Assembly: GCF_032854445.1 (NCBI RefSeq)
Contig: NC_088306.1
Coordinates: 24,277,764-24,341,763 of the forward strand
From: Liolophura sinensis
Taxonomy: Eukaryota; Mollusca; Polyplacophora; Chitonida; Chitonidae
Direction of reading: 5' to 3'
DNA length: 64,000 nt
Shown: positions 1 through 11,524 of the stretch, piece after piece
How positions within the stretch are numbered: the first letter of the stretch is position 1
Layout: every line of letters begins with the position of its first letter
Translations under genes and position numbers: made by a program
Notes under the pieces: model-generated
Told to the model about the DNA's origin: nothing
Seen by the model: the letters and a program-made list of their open reading frames with translations, nothing else
Databases searched by the model: none

Positions 1-30
1 GTACTCTTAGGCACTTCAAACAAATGCATT

Positions 31-260
31 TGTTGGGGCGTATGTTGTGTTCACTTGAACTCTTATTGAGCCACATGGCAACGAAGGAGTAATTAGAGTG
101 CATGTAGTGTTCCTTGTTTCTTACCAACGGTAAGTAAGCAGCCCCTCCCGTGCCGTTATACTGATACAGGTCAACCAGTCGTTGCACTATCCCCTTAATA
201 CTGAACGCCAAGCGAGAAAGTTTCAAGGTCTTAGGGATTGACCCTGGATCTACCGCCTCA
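31..260 (-). repeat. SINE, second family (CACTCACTCAC-ended type), inside intron 2 of the minus GRL gene
   Basis: Diverged minus-strand copy of the element seen more completely at 50893-51222. Shared blocks include the region around AACCAGTCGTTGCACTATCC, the AACGCCAAGCGAG block and the GGATTGACCCTGGATCTACC block. It lies left of GRL exon 2, so it is intronic in that gene. Confidence 0.7.
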
Positions 261-550
261 GAAGAGGACGCTATTGGGCCGGGGGATTTTTATGTAAGTC
301 TCATATTGATTTGATTTGATTTCACTCGATCAACTTCTTCCCGTAATGAAGAATTATGCCACACCGACAAGTTCCGTGTAGTACACATTGTCACGGCAGC
401 TTCTTAAACTCCGGTATCAAGGTTGATAATTGATAAGAAATACGTGGAAGGAATGGGTATAGAACGTATTGATATGAAGAAGCCAGTATATGTAGTCACT
501 GGAAGTATTTTTTGTTGGTATTCTGAAATCATGCTGCAAATAGAACTTAC

Positions 551-619
551 CAGCTGTAAGCTTCTGTTTGACGAATGCTTTGTCTTCAGGTGAAACAGAC
601 TATCCCGTACTACCCCGAC
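551..619 (-). CDS. Exon 2 of minus-strand GRL gene
   Basis: This 69-nt phase-0 exon lies between a pyrimidine-rich AG acceptor (exon begins at 619) and a GTAAG donor (exon ends at 551). It encodes 23 residues ending SNRSLQL, against SNKQLQL in the paralogue, with the shared core RDSLF. Length and phase are identical in the two genes. Confidence 0.82.
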
Positions 620-2435
620 CTGGAATAAAGATGAGAAAACCTATCTCTTTAGACTAGGAACAAAGCCCTCTTTTATCTTTCACTGTAAGTACATGACAGA
701 GTCCAAGTATTCAGTAGTTAATCTGAAGATTTTTAGTATAAAATTAATTAACGCTACAACATTTTCTCGTCGTGTGAACGACAGTTGATTGCCTGTTAAT
801 CCAGAATGCCAAATCACAGAAAGCGTTAAATACAACACGGTTAAATGTGGTTAAACTTTTGTCGTCTGAATCTCGAGCAAAATGTAAATAAATGTATTCA
901 GTGACATATGGCTTATATGCATTTCTTATGTATCATTTTTAAGTTCATAAAAAACATTTCCAAGGGGGGGGGGGGCGGGGGTCATTCTGAAAATCTCACA
1001 TAAATGTAAAGCTTTCAAAGGCTGGGACGTAAAATGATTATTAAAAATCATATGACGAAGCAAAAATTATTTGAACAGAGTCTGAATATCTTACTCGAAT
1101 TCTTTGCTGTGTACTTTTTTACGAAGTTGCCAATACATACAGATAATATGTATTTCTGAAATAACTGGTGGCTAATTCCATTACACGTTAACTTCCAGTC
1201 TAGAGTAAAGGTGTTCCAGATGATCGTGGGTTTCTCCATGCCCAGTTTCCGCTCACCAGAACATAATGCTGGCCGCCGTCGTATGAGTGAACCATTCTTG
1301 AGTATGGCGTAAAACACCAATCAAATAAATAAATAAATTTAAGGTGCAGTGGAGTAATATTCATAATTACCTTGGAACTGACTAGAGCCCCGATCCATAC
1401 TGTAGCACTGAGAATACCCACCATCGAAATTTCTATGAATATAGACAAATATAAATAATCGGAGAGGCTTGAGAGCTGCATAAGAGCATTGGACACAAAG
1501 CATATTGATGGGAGGGAAACCAGGTACACAGAAGGGATGTAGTGATTAAACGTTGAATTGCCCTTTGACACGAGCTCACAAACATCCTGATAGAATTCCA
1601 TCATGTCGTCCATGTACTTGTCATGTAAATCATGTTTTTGTTGAGAAGAGGTGGTAATGTTGTCCAGTTGTTTAGCCAGTTTATGGAGAAAGATACTGGA
1701 CAGGTAACAAAAGCCAACGTGGTTTGCAAGAGACGCAATCAAAATAAACGTAGACCATGCCGACAAAACTAGAAACAAGGAAATCAGGGCAGTGTCTAAG
1801 GCAACAGTCTGATCACCCTTGAAAGGACATAAGAACAGAAACAAAATAGTATTCCTCGTTTCGCTAAAATACATCTCGGCACAACTCACGATAAACGAAA
1901 TCTCCATACCGAGGACAAAAACAACGACGAGGCCCATTCCGCAAATGGTCCATTTCCGAAGCTTCCGAAGTTCTGCGCTGATGTCATATTTATGATGCAG
2001 GTAACATAGGCGCGCTAAGAATTTTGGCAATGACCCATGGAGCCTGGCAATCAGACACGTTACGTTCATAACAGTAGCCATGAATACACAAGTTAAGGTC
2101 AGCAAAATCAGCGACTCCCCGCTTTCTAAAGATATACCGTACACGGCTGAGCAAGATAGCAGTCTTATCAAACTGAAGAATCCCACAACATAGAGAAACG
2201 CCATGTAAACAATTCGCAGGATTCTTCCGGATATTTTGCGCCTATGCCCGTCTTCGGACCCGCAAGGACAAGGTGCCTGGTGACCATAGGCCTGAAAGTA
2301 GTAGATTACTCCGCACAGTTGTAAAACTAGCTTAACAGGGTGGAAACTGTGCAAGATTGGACAGTCCTTCATCCCGGCAGGTACGGGCCCTTGTCCACTT
2401 TCAGCGGTATGCGAACTCACTTTGGTTTTCCCCAT
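551..2435 (-). CDS. Gustatory-receptor-like seven-helix receptor, copy 1 (partial; exons 1-2, continues off the left edge)
   Basis: Predicted multi-pass membrane chemoreceptor-like protein of the insect gustatory receptor-like family. Coding exons are 1371-2435 (355 residues from ATG at 2435) and 551-619 (23 residues). Both junctions are phase 0 with GT donors (AAG|GTAATT after exon 1; CTG|GTAAGT after exon 2) and exon 2 follows a TTATTCCAG acceptor. Exon 1 holds a cytoplasmic-type N-terminus with the family-like FHPVKLVLQLCG block, then six hydrophobic segments. Exon 2 reads VGVVRDSLFHLKTKHSSNR and on, clearly paralogous to exon 2 of the plus-strand copy at 14398. Exons 3 and 4, with helix 7, are not in the window and should lie to the left. 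The open frame runs past the donor at 1371 into a SINE, so those last 56 codons are intronic. Ligand is unknown; gustatory function is not implied. Confidence 0.82.
620..1370 (-). other. Intron 1 of minus-strand GRL gene
   Basis: GT...AG intron of 751 bp. It contains a G-run (about 965-981, twelve G, a C, then five G on the plus strand) and a 3'-truncated SINE copy at 1218-1339. No other coding signal is seen. Confidence 0.75.
1218..1339 (+). repeat. SINE, main family, 3' part
   Basis: Carries the conserved tail: ATAATGCTGGCCGCCGTCGT, a GTAAAACACCAATCA block and an AAAT-repeat end. It accounts for the false C-terminus of the long minus-strand reading frame ending at 1200. Confidence 0.85.
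1371..2435 (-). CDS. Exon 1 of minus-strand GRL gene
   Basis: Encodes residues 1-355 from MGKTKVSSHTAESGQ. Hydrophobic segments follow in the same places as in the plus-strand paralogue, and the exon ends at ALVSSK immediately before the GT donor at 1370. Homology to exon 1 at 11525-12628 runs end to end. The main difference is a roughly 20-residue insertion in the loop before helix 5 of the plus copy. The ATG at 2435 is chosen because it aligns with the paralogue start. Confidence 0.85.
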
Positions 2436-3479
2436 TGTAACTTTTTCTTTACCCTACATTTAAGCAAGGTGTACGAAAAATAAAACCAAGTAAGCTACAA
2501 AGGTGGGCAAAAATGTCCCCTCAGTGTGGATCTTTTCTTTCACCGATCTCCCAATATATCAGTTTATGCTTCTGCACCATGACCGAGCACGGGGCTATCT
2601 GGCGGAGAGGGACGGACGGATATGGTTATGCTATGGTCTGATCAATAATGCTGTGGCGACTTTCAATCCAACACACAGATTTCTCTGTGTCCCACAATGT
2701 CAACAACGTTTGCGCCTCCGTACATGGCTTTCCTATTAGAACATTCATATCATAATATTATCTGAGCGCTTAACCGTGGTATACTTAACGCACGAGCAAA
2801 TACACAAAGGCTTATATGTTGATTCAAACTTCCGATCGTAAACAAATTCGATGCCTGGCCGTCATCGCATCGGTGGTTTTGTCACACTTATCGCACTTAT
2901 TCATTATCACATTTTTATCTGATAAAGTATGTGGTGACAGCACACAATATACTGCGATCAAATGAAACAATTAATGAATATGGCATAATGACACTTTAGC
3001 AATATGATGGCGAGAACACATGGCAAGATGATAACGCAAATATATCTTAACCGGGAAGCAGTAACTGGTTTTCGATGTAGTAATGAATGCATCCAAACTG
3101 AAATAAAATCAACGAACATTTATAAAGAAATAACCCTTAGTTTAGACTCGAAATCCATAATGTTTTTTAATGTGACATATACACAACTGAAAATAATGTA
3201 TATACATATAAACTCATGTTTGTCTTATAAAGGCAAACTATATTTCATGACTGGTCAAAGTCAACAAGTATACTTAAAGGATTAGTGTCCAGTGTCCAAA
3301 AAATTAAATTTATATGACACTTAAAAGACAAGTTGATTTTTATGCATTTTTTGCCAACTTTTGCTAGTCTTTGCAAATGAATTACGTCACACAAGTCCAA
3401 ACTTTACGAGCTGCCAGAGTTTCGCCATTTAGGTCTATATTAACAAATGCTACAAAAGCAGACCGAAATTCTTCACGGA
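2436..3479. other. Upstream flank of minus-strand GRL gene, no gene seen
   Basis: AT-rich sequence with only short frames that have no recognisable domain. The promoter of the GRL gene should be here, but no clear TATA box or initiator can be assigned. Confidence 0.5.
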
Positions 3480-3592
3480 ATGGTTTGCTGTTCAGCATGC
3501 GGTCGAAAAAAAATGCGGTCTGAAGACGGAAGGATTCTGAACCGACCAAAAAGAGCTGTGTGTGCTCTCGCCATTTTACAGCTGAAAACTAG
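3480..3592 (+). pseudogene. Possible THAP-domain remnant
   Basis: One frame opens MVCCSACGRKK, like the start of a THAP zinc finger (CxxC). A second frame a few bases on reads RRKDSEPTKKSCVCSRHFTA, matching the usual THAP end (basic-D-x-P-T...CxxHF). The middle of the domain, including the first part of the expected tryptophan and AVPTIF regions, is missing, and the frames differ, so this is a broken fragment. THAP domains occur in host genes and in P-element-type transposases; which source applies cannot be told. Confidence 0.4.
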
Positions 3593-5260
3593 CAGCTAAA
3601 TTTACCCGTCGGCACCTGTACGCAGTAGTTATAAAATACTGTTAACTGAACCCAAAACTGATAGACAGTAAATCTCTGTACACTAACGTCGACGTCCACA
3701 TTGTACATATATTCATATTGTACACGACTACATGGCCCCTCTAGGCAGAGGCTATTCCGAATGCATTCAGTAACAAGTACCAGTAGTTGTCATCGCAGAC
3801 AGATTCTGAAGCAGACAATGGGAAAGAATGGTAAGGAAATATTAAAATTTAATATATTTACCGGATGAAGGATTTAGTTAGGAATGTCGGGTGTTTATTT
3901 CGTGCGCCCTGAGTGAATAAAGTCCGCAGGGACAACCACTCGGATGAAATAGTAAAGTAACCAGAGGAGATAATTGTCCTACAACAACAACAAGAACATG
4001 CATCAACATTATGGGGAATAAAAGATGATTCAGTAATCCAGGCTAAGTAAATAGTGACATGTCATCTGTTAACCTAAAATCACACATACAAAGATTTAAG
4101 CATATAACCTACCTTCATTCTATACTCTATAGAAGACTAGGATTCCTCAAAATAAATACCATGCTAAACTAATAAAACAATAACCAAGATGAAAGCTAAG
4201 GACCAATTGTCCCACATTCACTGCGGATCATGGACATATAGGACGTAATCCTTGGTCATAGATCTGGGCAGTATTGCATACTTGACTATAATATTGTTTG
4301 GATAGTGTATGTCTCGTGCGACAGTCATTACTCTTGCAAAGTAACAAAATACGTTTGCTATTTAGAGGCGTCCATTACGGCAACGTTCACTTTCCATTCC
4401 CAATCATTTAGTGTAATAAATATATGTAAAAAATATACATTCATTGTGCAAAAGCTAAGAAGACATTCATCGATATGGCTCACAACATTTTTGTTGCCTA
4501 TTTCAGATCTTACAACATGTAACCTCCCTGATGCGACTTTTATGGCAGGCAAATTAGGTGGAGTTGAAACTGGGGGTAAGTTGAAACGATGACCATAGTT
4601 ATATCACAAATACGCAGCGCCATCTATGATGTTATCTGACGAAAATCTACCTTTTAATTGATTGTAGTTGAGAATGGACTTATACTTCTCATACTTAGAG
4701 TAAGAGAATTTTCAAGAAACAGGTATGCTCCTTACTATATTCCCCCTCTCTGTATGGGAAATTTGTTAAATACCGTTACTATATTGTGTAAACGTTAGTT
4801 GATGTTTGGTGCTGGCCTTAAGGCCTTTGTAGTACATATTACTGAAGAAAGCGGAGATTTATTCAACGATGTTCTAGTGGGGTAAAATGAAACACTTTGT
4901 GTGGGCCAAGACGAAACAAATTTGGGGTGATTCGACTTACCCCACTTTATGCTCTTACTCTTGGGAAAGATGTCTAGGACATACAAACGGAAGATTTAAA
5001 AGGGAGGGACTCCACTAAATGTGCTTCAAAGAGGTGAGGCGGGTTTTCGAGTTTGTAAACTACGAGAAACCGCTAGATGACTGCGCCTTGAGAAGATATA
5101 TTTTTAAAGTGAGGGATAATCCTGGTAAAGTTGTGGAAACCGGGTAGAAAAGACTCTGAGGGCCGGTGTGTTTAAATTTTCAGACGCAGAAGGATTTGGT
5201 AAAGCAAATCAACGATTTAGCTGATCATGTCCATGGACCTAGTTCAGCGCTTGTCACAGA
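3593..5260. other. Gene-free stretch
   Basis: AT-rich; short unrelated frames only. A weak repeated GGGGTAA-type motif near 4570, 4880 and 4925 has no assigned role. No known repeat family recognised. Confidence 0.45.
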
Positions 5261-5271
5261 ACCGTGTTTAA

Positions 5272-5500
5272 GTTACAACTTTGCCCGGGTTTCATCAAGG
5301 TCATATATCGAGGCTGCAACATATGCTTGTCCATAACAAGGGTTGTCATAAAATTTGTCCACCGTACGACGAGTGAAAGGTATTGCCTGCGCCAATGAGA
5401 TAGCTTCTGCCATCCTGTTAGCAAGAATGTATCGTTTTCTGAATGCCATGAGCCAGTCCTCGCCGGCGTTTCTTTCATTTGTCCATTTTGAAAGTATGTT
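5272..5500 (-). pseudogene. pogo/CENP-B-type transposase fragment
   Basis: The minus strand encodes AGEDWLMAFRKRY, then EAISLAQAIPFTRRTVDKFY, then IYDLDETRAKL before a stop. This matches the end of the CENP-B-like DNA-binding region and the start of the DDE domain (IYNxDET, with D as first catalytic residue) of pogo/Tigger-like DDE_1 transposases. In full elements about 30 residues separate the FFDN block and IYNxDET; here the spacing is shortened. The rest of the DDE domain is not recognisable. A dead fragment. Confidence 0.6.
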
Positions 5501-5640
5501 AACTCAGTTTCTCTTAACATTTTTAAACGCCAACTCTCATTTTTTTCAATACTGGAAAACTGGTAACGCGAGATTATGCAGTCTACAGCGGGAAATATTT
5601 TACCACCCATGCTGGTGTTTCCCAAGGTGAACATTTGTGA

Positions 5641-6790
5641 TCACTTCCTAGACGGGGCTAAACCGGTGCAATTGGAGGGGCAACTAGACTTGGTTAGATG
5701 ATTGAGGGGCTCTATTTGGAGTATATGAAACACTTCATACATCCTACTCCTTTAGCTATTGATTTAGCGAGAGAAAATGGTGTAGTGATTGTAACCTTGC
5801 CACCAACCATGGGCCCTTCAAAACCGCATACAACGCTGGATCGATTCCAGGCAAGACAGTAACCATTTATGATATCCCATCCATCGTAACAGAGGTCAAT
5901 GTTAATGCAATGACACACAGAAACATTCTATCTGGTTCCGCTCAACAGGAATATATCCCTTTAAAATGACGCTTTTCAAAGAAACAGACTCTGTTTCTTC
6001 CCCAGTAACTGATCGTCCAGATCCGATGGCTAGACAGGAAAGTGAGCCGTTGACACAAAACCATGCAGCGAGAAATGAAGGTGGGGTTGCAGACGAGCAC
6101 AATAATGCAGGCCCTAAAATAAGGTTCGGTTATGGTAACCCATGTATAGCCTACCAGTTTTTGATGGTTGGTAACCCATTTGCCAAATAGGGTTACCACA
6201 TGTCAGTGCGCCAAAATGGGAGAACAAAAGTTTATTGCCAATACCTGATCACAGCTTTTTGAGGCCTGTTCATGCAATATTCTGTATTAACATAGTTCAC
6301 CACTGTTGTTTAAATTTAAATTCATATTTAATGTTAACACAAAAAAGCGAATTACAGATTGCTTTGACTGCTACAATAACGACCCTATCTTCTGTCCATA
6401 TATGAAATCCCACAAAAAATTGAAACAACTGTTGACTTTTTTAATGTTTCTTTTTTATTTTACCAACATATAACACCTGGTTTCTTTGTTTAAATTCCAG
6501 TGACTAAACTCTTATAAAAATATGTTGTTTGTTGTATATTTTTGTAAGCCAGGATAAAGATACAGTCAAGATACAATTACATTTTGTTCAGCAGCTCTGC
6601 TGAGTTTTCAAAGCTCCATTAACAAGAAAGGTTTTCAATTAACTTTTCCGCTGCCAAATAAAGCATATATTAACATGTAATGTTTATGACTGAAAAGAAA
6701 TCATACAAATGCAACGCTGTTACACAAATTATGAGATTCTTTGATGCAGCAACATCAATAGAAATGTGACAATTCGCAGTGTCTTTCGAC
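5641..6790. other. Gene-free stretch
   Basis: Several short overlapping frames on both strands at 5712-6199, none with a recognisable domain. The remainder is AT-rich. Nothing supportable seen. Confidence 0.4.
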
Positions 6791-6794
6791 TGAA

Positions 6795-8224
6795 TTATTT
6801 TGCACACAAATATGGGTAGAACCATAAAAAGTGACACACACATACAGAAAATATGTGAAAAGAACAGAAGTTATTTGCAATGTCTCTTGACTGATTGGTG
6901 CATTGTTTTTCACACACAAATGTGAAAAATATTTTGGGGCAGAAATATGACATAAATTCTGATTCGTTAGAGCCGCTCTCATCACTTAAAGCAGCGGCCT
7001 TGTCATTTTCCTGGTCTGTGTCTGAGTCCTGCATACAAATCACGAAGTAATCATCGGCTGTAAGACTGCCCAATGATTTGGACAACAGAGGCCCAACAGG
7101 CACAGGAAGGTACGTGTTACTTCCTGTTGCCAGGGAATTCACACTGGTCGACAAAGGAGGTTTCTGTGGAACAGAGGAGCTTCTCTGTTTGCTGTTAAAG
7201 TACAGGCTATAGGCCTTGACCACCAGATGAGTTTCATAGGTAGGGTCACAGAAGATCAACACAGGGACGTTCAGTCTGAGGACCACGAAGTTATCCAGCA
7301 CGGAATTACTTGTACAGAGTCTGGAATTTGTGAGGAGGAAATGTCTGAAGGGCGGCACCAAGCTCCGGGCTTGAAAGCGTTTTACGGCAACCAAAATCCT
7401 CCAAAACTTCCCACTGTTTCTGAAGAGTATGTGGAGGTTTAACATTATGTCATTTAATTTCTCGAATACTGGGGAGATCTTGAAGGTGTCCTGCGCAGCT
7501 AAGTCTGTTATGTGAGCAATACAATGGATTATCAGAAGCCACGGTCTGTCTTGTCGTAAAACTGTCAGAGCCCCCTGTAGCCTCCCTAAATTGACAGCAG
7601 AGCCGTCAGCACAAGCAGAAACAAGACAGTCCTCATACTTCACATCTTCAACGTTTGTTTTTAAGGAGTTGTCGATGGCTTCCTTATGCTTTTTGCTGAA
7701 ATTCAACCAAATTTGGTAAGTTTTGGACAGCAAAGTAACAATTCAATGGAGTGGCTTCTAACTGCCGACTTAACATATACAAGTTCCTTTTCGTCTCTCG
7801 TTTTGCGCGCCTCGGAGCCTTCTTGCTTTAAAAAAATAAAGTTTCAGAAAATGTCTTTCATATCTTCCTCAAAAGCCTGAGCTAAATACTTCATCATATC
7901 AGATAATGCTGGCCGCCGTGGTGAAATATTCTTGAGTACGGTGTAAAACACCATTCAAATAAATAAATCATCGTTTCAGTTAAAGCCATGCTATTGTTCT
8001 TGTTTGCCACAAACTTCACACCATTCTTCGGACTGTATATGTCTCAGTATACGGCTTTTGTGGATATAATTCACCCTATCCACGTAATTCATCAACACTT
8101 GCTGTGACTGTTCCGATATTCCCCTCAGCCGCGCTTCCCTACGTATGTCGGCGATGTGTTCAGAGCAAATTTTGCACCGAAGATTAGTGAGTTTGTTCTC
8201 TTTGTTTGTCATAAATAAAGTCAC
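6795..8224 (-). pseudogene. hAT-like (ZNF862/C17orf113-type) transposase-derived gene, broken
   Basis: Read leftwards from 8224, three collinear pieces appear. First is LRCKICSEHIADIRREARLR and on (7991-8224), a zinc-finger-like N-terminal region. Second is a frame at about 7900-7735 with FEEDMKDIF and ARKTRDEKELVYVKSAVRSH. Third is 7733-6795, with ACADGSAVNLGRLQGALTVL and PWLLIIHCIAHITDLAAQD, matching the DGAxVNxG and IHCxAHxLEL blocks of hAT-like proteins. A SINE tail (7905-7969) and frameshifts separate the pieces. The last roughly 130 residues of the final frame show no homology and are probably chance. It could instead be a host gene with unrecognised introns, but the frame changes and SINE favour a decayed copy. 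Confidence 0.6.
7905..7969 (+). repeat. SINE, main family, tail fragment
   Basis: ATAATGCTGGCCGCCGTGGT followed by the ATTCTTGAGTACGGTGTAAA block and an AAATAAAT end. It sits within the hAT-like remnant on the opposite strand. Confidence 0.8.
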
Positions 8225-8639
8225 TGTGCAGTCCGGTTTTCACTGTCACCGTTTCGCTATATGTTGACATTTCTTGCAATATTTGTCAGCTATACATTAA
8301 TGTGTCATTTAGCAGAGTTTCTTCACATTGATGTTCTTGACAAGAAAACGCGAATGTTGTCATGGTAACACGGAGAACTCTTCTCTGTTTGGAGGTAATA
8401 ACAGCATGCAATTCAATCCTTGTCGGTACGGGAGCACTATACCAGTTCTGCTGTACCATTTATTTAATTATTTCAGGTTTTAATGAAAAAAACAACGAGG
8501 CGCAAGATTAGCAGATATTGTCTCTTACTCGAATTTAATTTTTATTTTACTCTTTTTCATGGCGAACGGACGATCTTTCTCGACAATTTACAGGACGACG
8601 ACCGATGCGTAACCTGTACGAGCGTTCGCCGCTTATGTC

Positions 8640-8860
8640 CCGATGCTTTCTGACGAAAATATTTCTACAGTAGCACAAATACCATCTACTTCTTCTGGTC
8701 AGGAAAGTCCTTTAGCATGACCTGCAGCCCTTCATTTTGCCACAAAATCTAGATATGTATCACCAGCGGACATTCCACCATTCCCGAAAGCACAACCAAG
8801 AAAATCTAAAGGGCGACGAAAAAAACAAACCACAAAGGCTGAACTTTGTTGTAATCAGTT
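8640..8860 (+). pseudogene. pogo-like transposase C-terminal fragment
   Basis: A plus-strand frame reads STSSGQESPLA, then SRYVSPADIPPFPKAQPRKS and KGRRKKQTTKAEL. The SPxxIxPFPKAxPRK...RRKGKT pattern is typical of the C-terminal linker of pogo/CENP-B-like DDE_1 transposases. An in-frame stop interrupts it. Its strand is opposite to the fragment at 5272-5500, so the two probably come from different insertions. Confidence 0.5.
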
Positions 8861-10660
8861 GTTATTGTCGCATAACACTATTATCCCAGTCTGTACAGCG
8901 ACCATTTCTAGATTGTTGCGTGAGGTACTTTAAGCCTCTTCAATTGATAGAAACTTGCTCAAAGCCCACTCTTTTCGTGGGAGCTTCGTCTTCACAAGCT
9001 CACTCTAAGGGGTATATGTGAGTGAAATTATGAAAGCAGCCGTTTGGTCCTCATCTAGGACTTCTCACGATTTTTGTGATAAGCCATAAATGCTATCTGG
9101 AAGGCAATTTGACTTTTCTGTTCACTCTAACACATAGTGAATAGTTCAACATATCTTCAAATGTAGGTTTTTAACTGAGTTATAAAGTTTGGATTTCTCT
9201 TTTTTCTGCTTCAGTTGTCAATTGCTGGGAGATGAAAAGGAGGATTTATCGTGTTCATGGTGCGAGGAGTTATTTTGTGTATTGCATACAAATTTATGGA
9301 GCTTCCACAAACAATCATTTCACACATTTTTTTGTAAGTTATTCTCGGATAGAATTATCATTTTACTGTCATAACAGTGCTTGATTAAATTATTTATGCA
9401 TCATTTCCTTGCCTTGTTAGTGGACAATCAGAAATAGGTGTGAATGTGTCTTAAATGTAATTGTGCATTTGTCATTCATATCCTGCATTCATACAAGATA
9501 ATATTTTGTCTTATCTCACTGCATGTGCGTGATTCACACAATGAAACTTGTAATGAATATGTTATTAGTGTATATTATCCCCTGTGGTTAAATAAAAGCA
9601 CTTTTTGTTGCTTACAGGTGTGAAGTGTCTGCCAGTACATTTTCAACGTTGGTAAGCTACTTCAGTTACTTGGGTTGTGTTATTCAGTTAAATTCATATA
9701 GAGTTTAGATTTATAATACTTTGTTAAATGTTTGCCTATAATTCAGTGAAAAATATTCTATATTTTTCCTATATTTTTATTAAAAACCTCCTATATTTTC
9801 CCCTATATTTTTGAAGGAGAGTGCTGAGAGCCCTGTAGGTTATGGTTTGCATTTACCGAACAATTGCGTAAACAGTCAAAACCCAAATTGCATATTATTA
9901 GGATTATTTCGAATTAGTAGCCTTGCCGGGTACTAGAACTTTTGTGAATATATTTTTATTCCCAGATTACAAATAAGGTCGGCGTCAAACACCGCGACAT
10001 TTGTGATAAACTAGATGAATTATATGTGAATGCTAGTGTATGTCGTAATACTTGACGTGGATGATTGTCATAAAACCTCACGTGAATGAATGTCGGATCC
10101 TACGCCCATCATACGCGGCGCGTAATTGCCGTGTGATGCGAACAACTACCTCTGATATCACTCCCTTCCTAAGCCGATGTTCCGACTCGCATCCGTGCCA
10201 GATATGTCCTTAGGATTGAGCAGTGATGTACACAACCTTAGTATCCTAGATCCGATTGTAAGAATCCCGAACAGTCGATCATCATTTTTACCGCGGCCAG
10301 CGTTATGGTATACTGTAATAGCCGCTAACGTTTAATATGCTCAAGGTGTGATTATTTTTCAAATACACGCGTTTGTTTCATAAATGCACGGATTTGTTTC
10401 ATAAATATATACATTTATTGTATAAATGCAATTATTTATGTAGTAAATTGCATATATTTATTCTTTAAACTGAGTGATTTGAAAACTTTTCTATATTTAT
10501 GATCAACATTATACAAAGCTGTCATATCAGTTCCTGGATAATGTCCTGGATTAAATCTTTAAAGTTAAACAATAAGCAAACAATAAGTTTATTATTTGTT
10601 CCTTGGAGATGTTTAAATATTTAAACATTTGTGTCGTTTTTTGGCCTGTGGGAACAAGAG
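8861..10660. other. Gene-free stretch
   Basis: Strongly AT-rich, with simple ATTT/TATTT-type low complexity near 9760-9820 and 10380-10500. No domain-bearing frame or recognised repeat. Confidence 0.45.
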
Positions 10661-10667
10661 TTCGTTT

Positions 10668-10755
10668 TATTTATTTATTTATTTATTAGTGTTTTACGCC
10701 GCACTGAAGAATACTTCACTTATATGATGTCGGCCAGCATTATGGTGGTGAATAA
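10668..10755 (-). repeat. SINE, main family, 3' part (minus)
   Basis: Begins with a TTTA-repeat run (the reversed tail), then GTGTTTTACGCCGCACTGAA and a GGCCAGCATTATGGTGG block. Confidence 0.85.
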
Positions 10756-10759
10756 TGTA

Positions 10760-11524
10760 GACTTTCCTACCTATAGGATTCATTTTAAGTGATTTGCAAG
10801 TTTCGTAACACCATATCTGAATATGTAATATCTTAATTTTTGTGGCCACGCTGATTGCTGACACGCCCTTGACGCTTTAGCACCATAAAAATTTCTTGTT
10901 GAAAATGGTTTTTGAAGTCGTAGCAGCGTAACGTACTTTAACCGGCAGTTTACTTATTACAATAACCCGTATTAACCTTCGAACGAAGAAATGTGTAATC
11001 TGGGATTTAGGTAAATACCACATCTCTTTTATAAATAAAAACATGTGGGGACAATTAGGTTGATTGTAGCATAGCGGATACAGACGGGGAATTTAATGGA
11101 CAAACGTGGATGTCGCTCACAGACCGAAGTCAACAAATATAGAGCAGATCGGGTCATCCTGAACAGATATAGCTCTTTCTTTTGTTGTGTGTTTGTTCGT
11201 GCATTAAGTATTCCATGGTCGAGTGCTCGGACAATATTACCATACGGGTGTCCTAATAGAGGCAACGTGTAGATAAAGGCTGGTATGGTTGACATTGCTC
11301 TTCAGTTACCTAACGCGATGTCAATAGTCTAAGTATTGGGATAAATGTCAACAAATCGTTATTGATCAGTATAATTGCTATGTTCATATCTTTTTATAAG
11401 ATTGGAATGTACATATATCCTTGTATGTAGCCTGCGAGAGTGATAGAAGTCAAAAACTGTTGTATTTTTATATGTACTTGTATCTGGTACCGGTACTAGG
11501 TTGAAACGTAAAGTAAAAGTTACA
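10760..11524. other. 5' flank of plus-strand GRL gene
   Basis: No domain-bearing frame. The promoter of the gene starting at 11525 should lie here or in an upstream non-coding exon, but no convincing TATA or initiator is visible. Confidence 0.45.

Noticed and set aside
1200-1370. C-terminal 56 codons of the long minus frame (to 1200)
   Set aside because: They lie beyond a conserved splice donor and run into a SINE (LFDWCFTPYSRM is the translated SINE tail, also seen in other frames).
7227-7442. Plus-strand 71-codon frame
   Set aside because: Antisense shadow of the hAT-like region.
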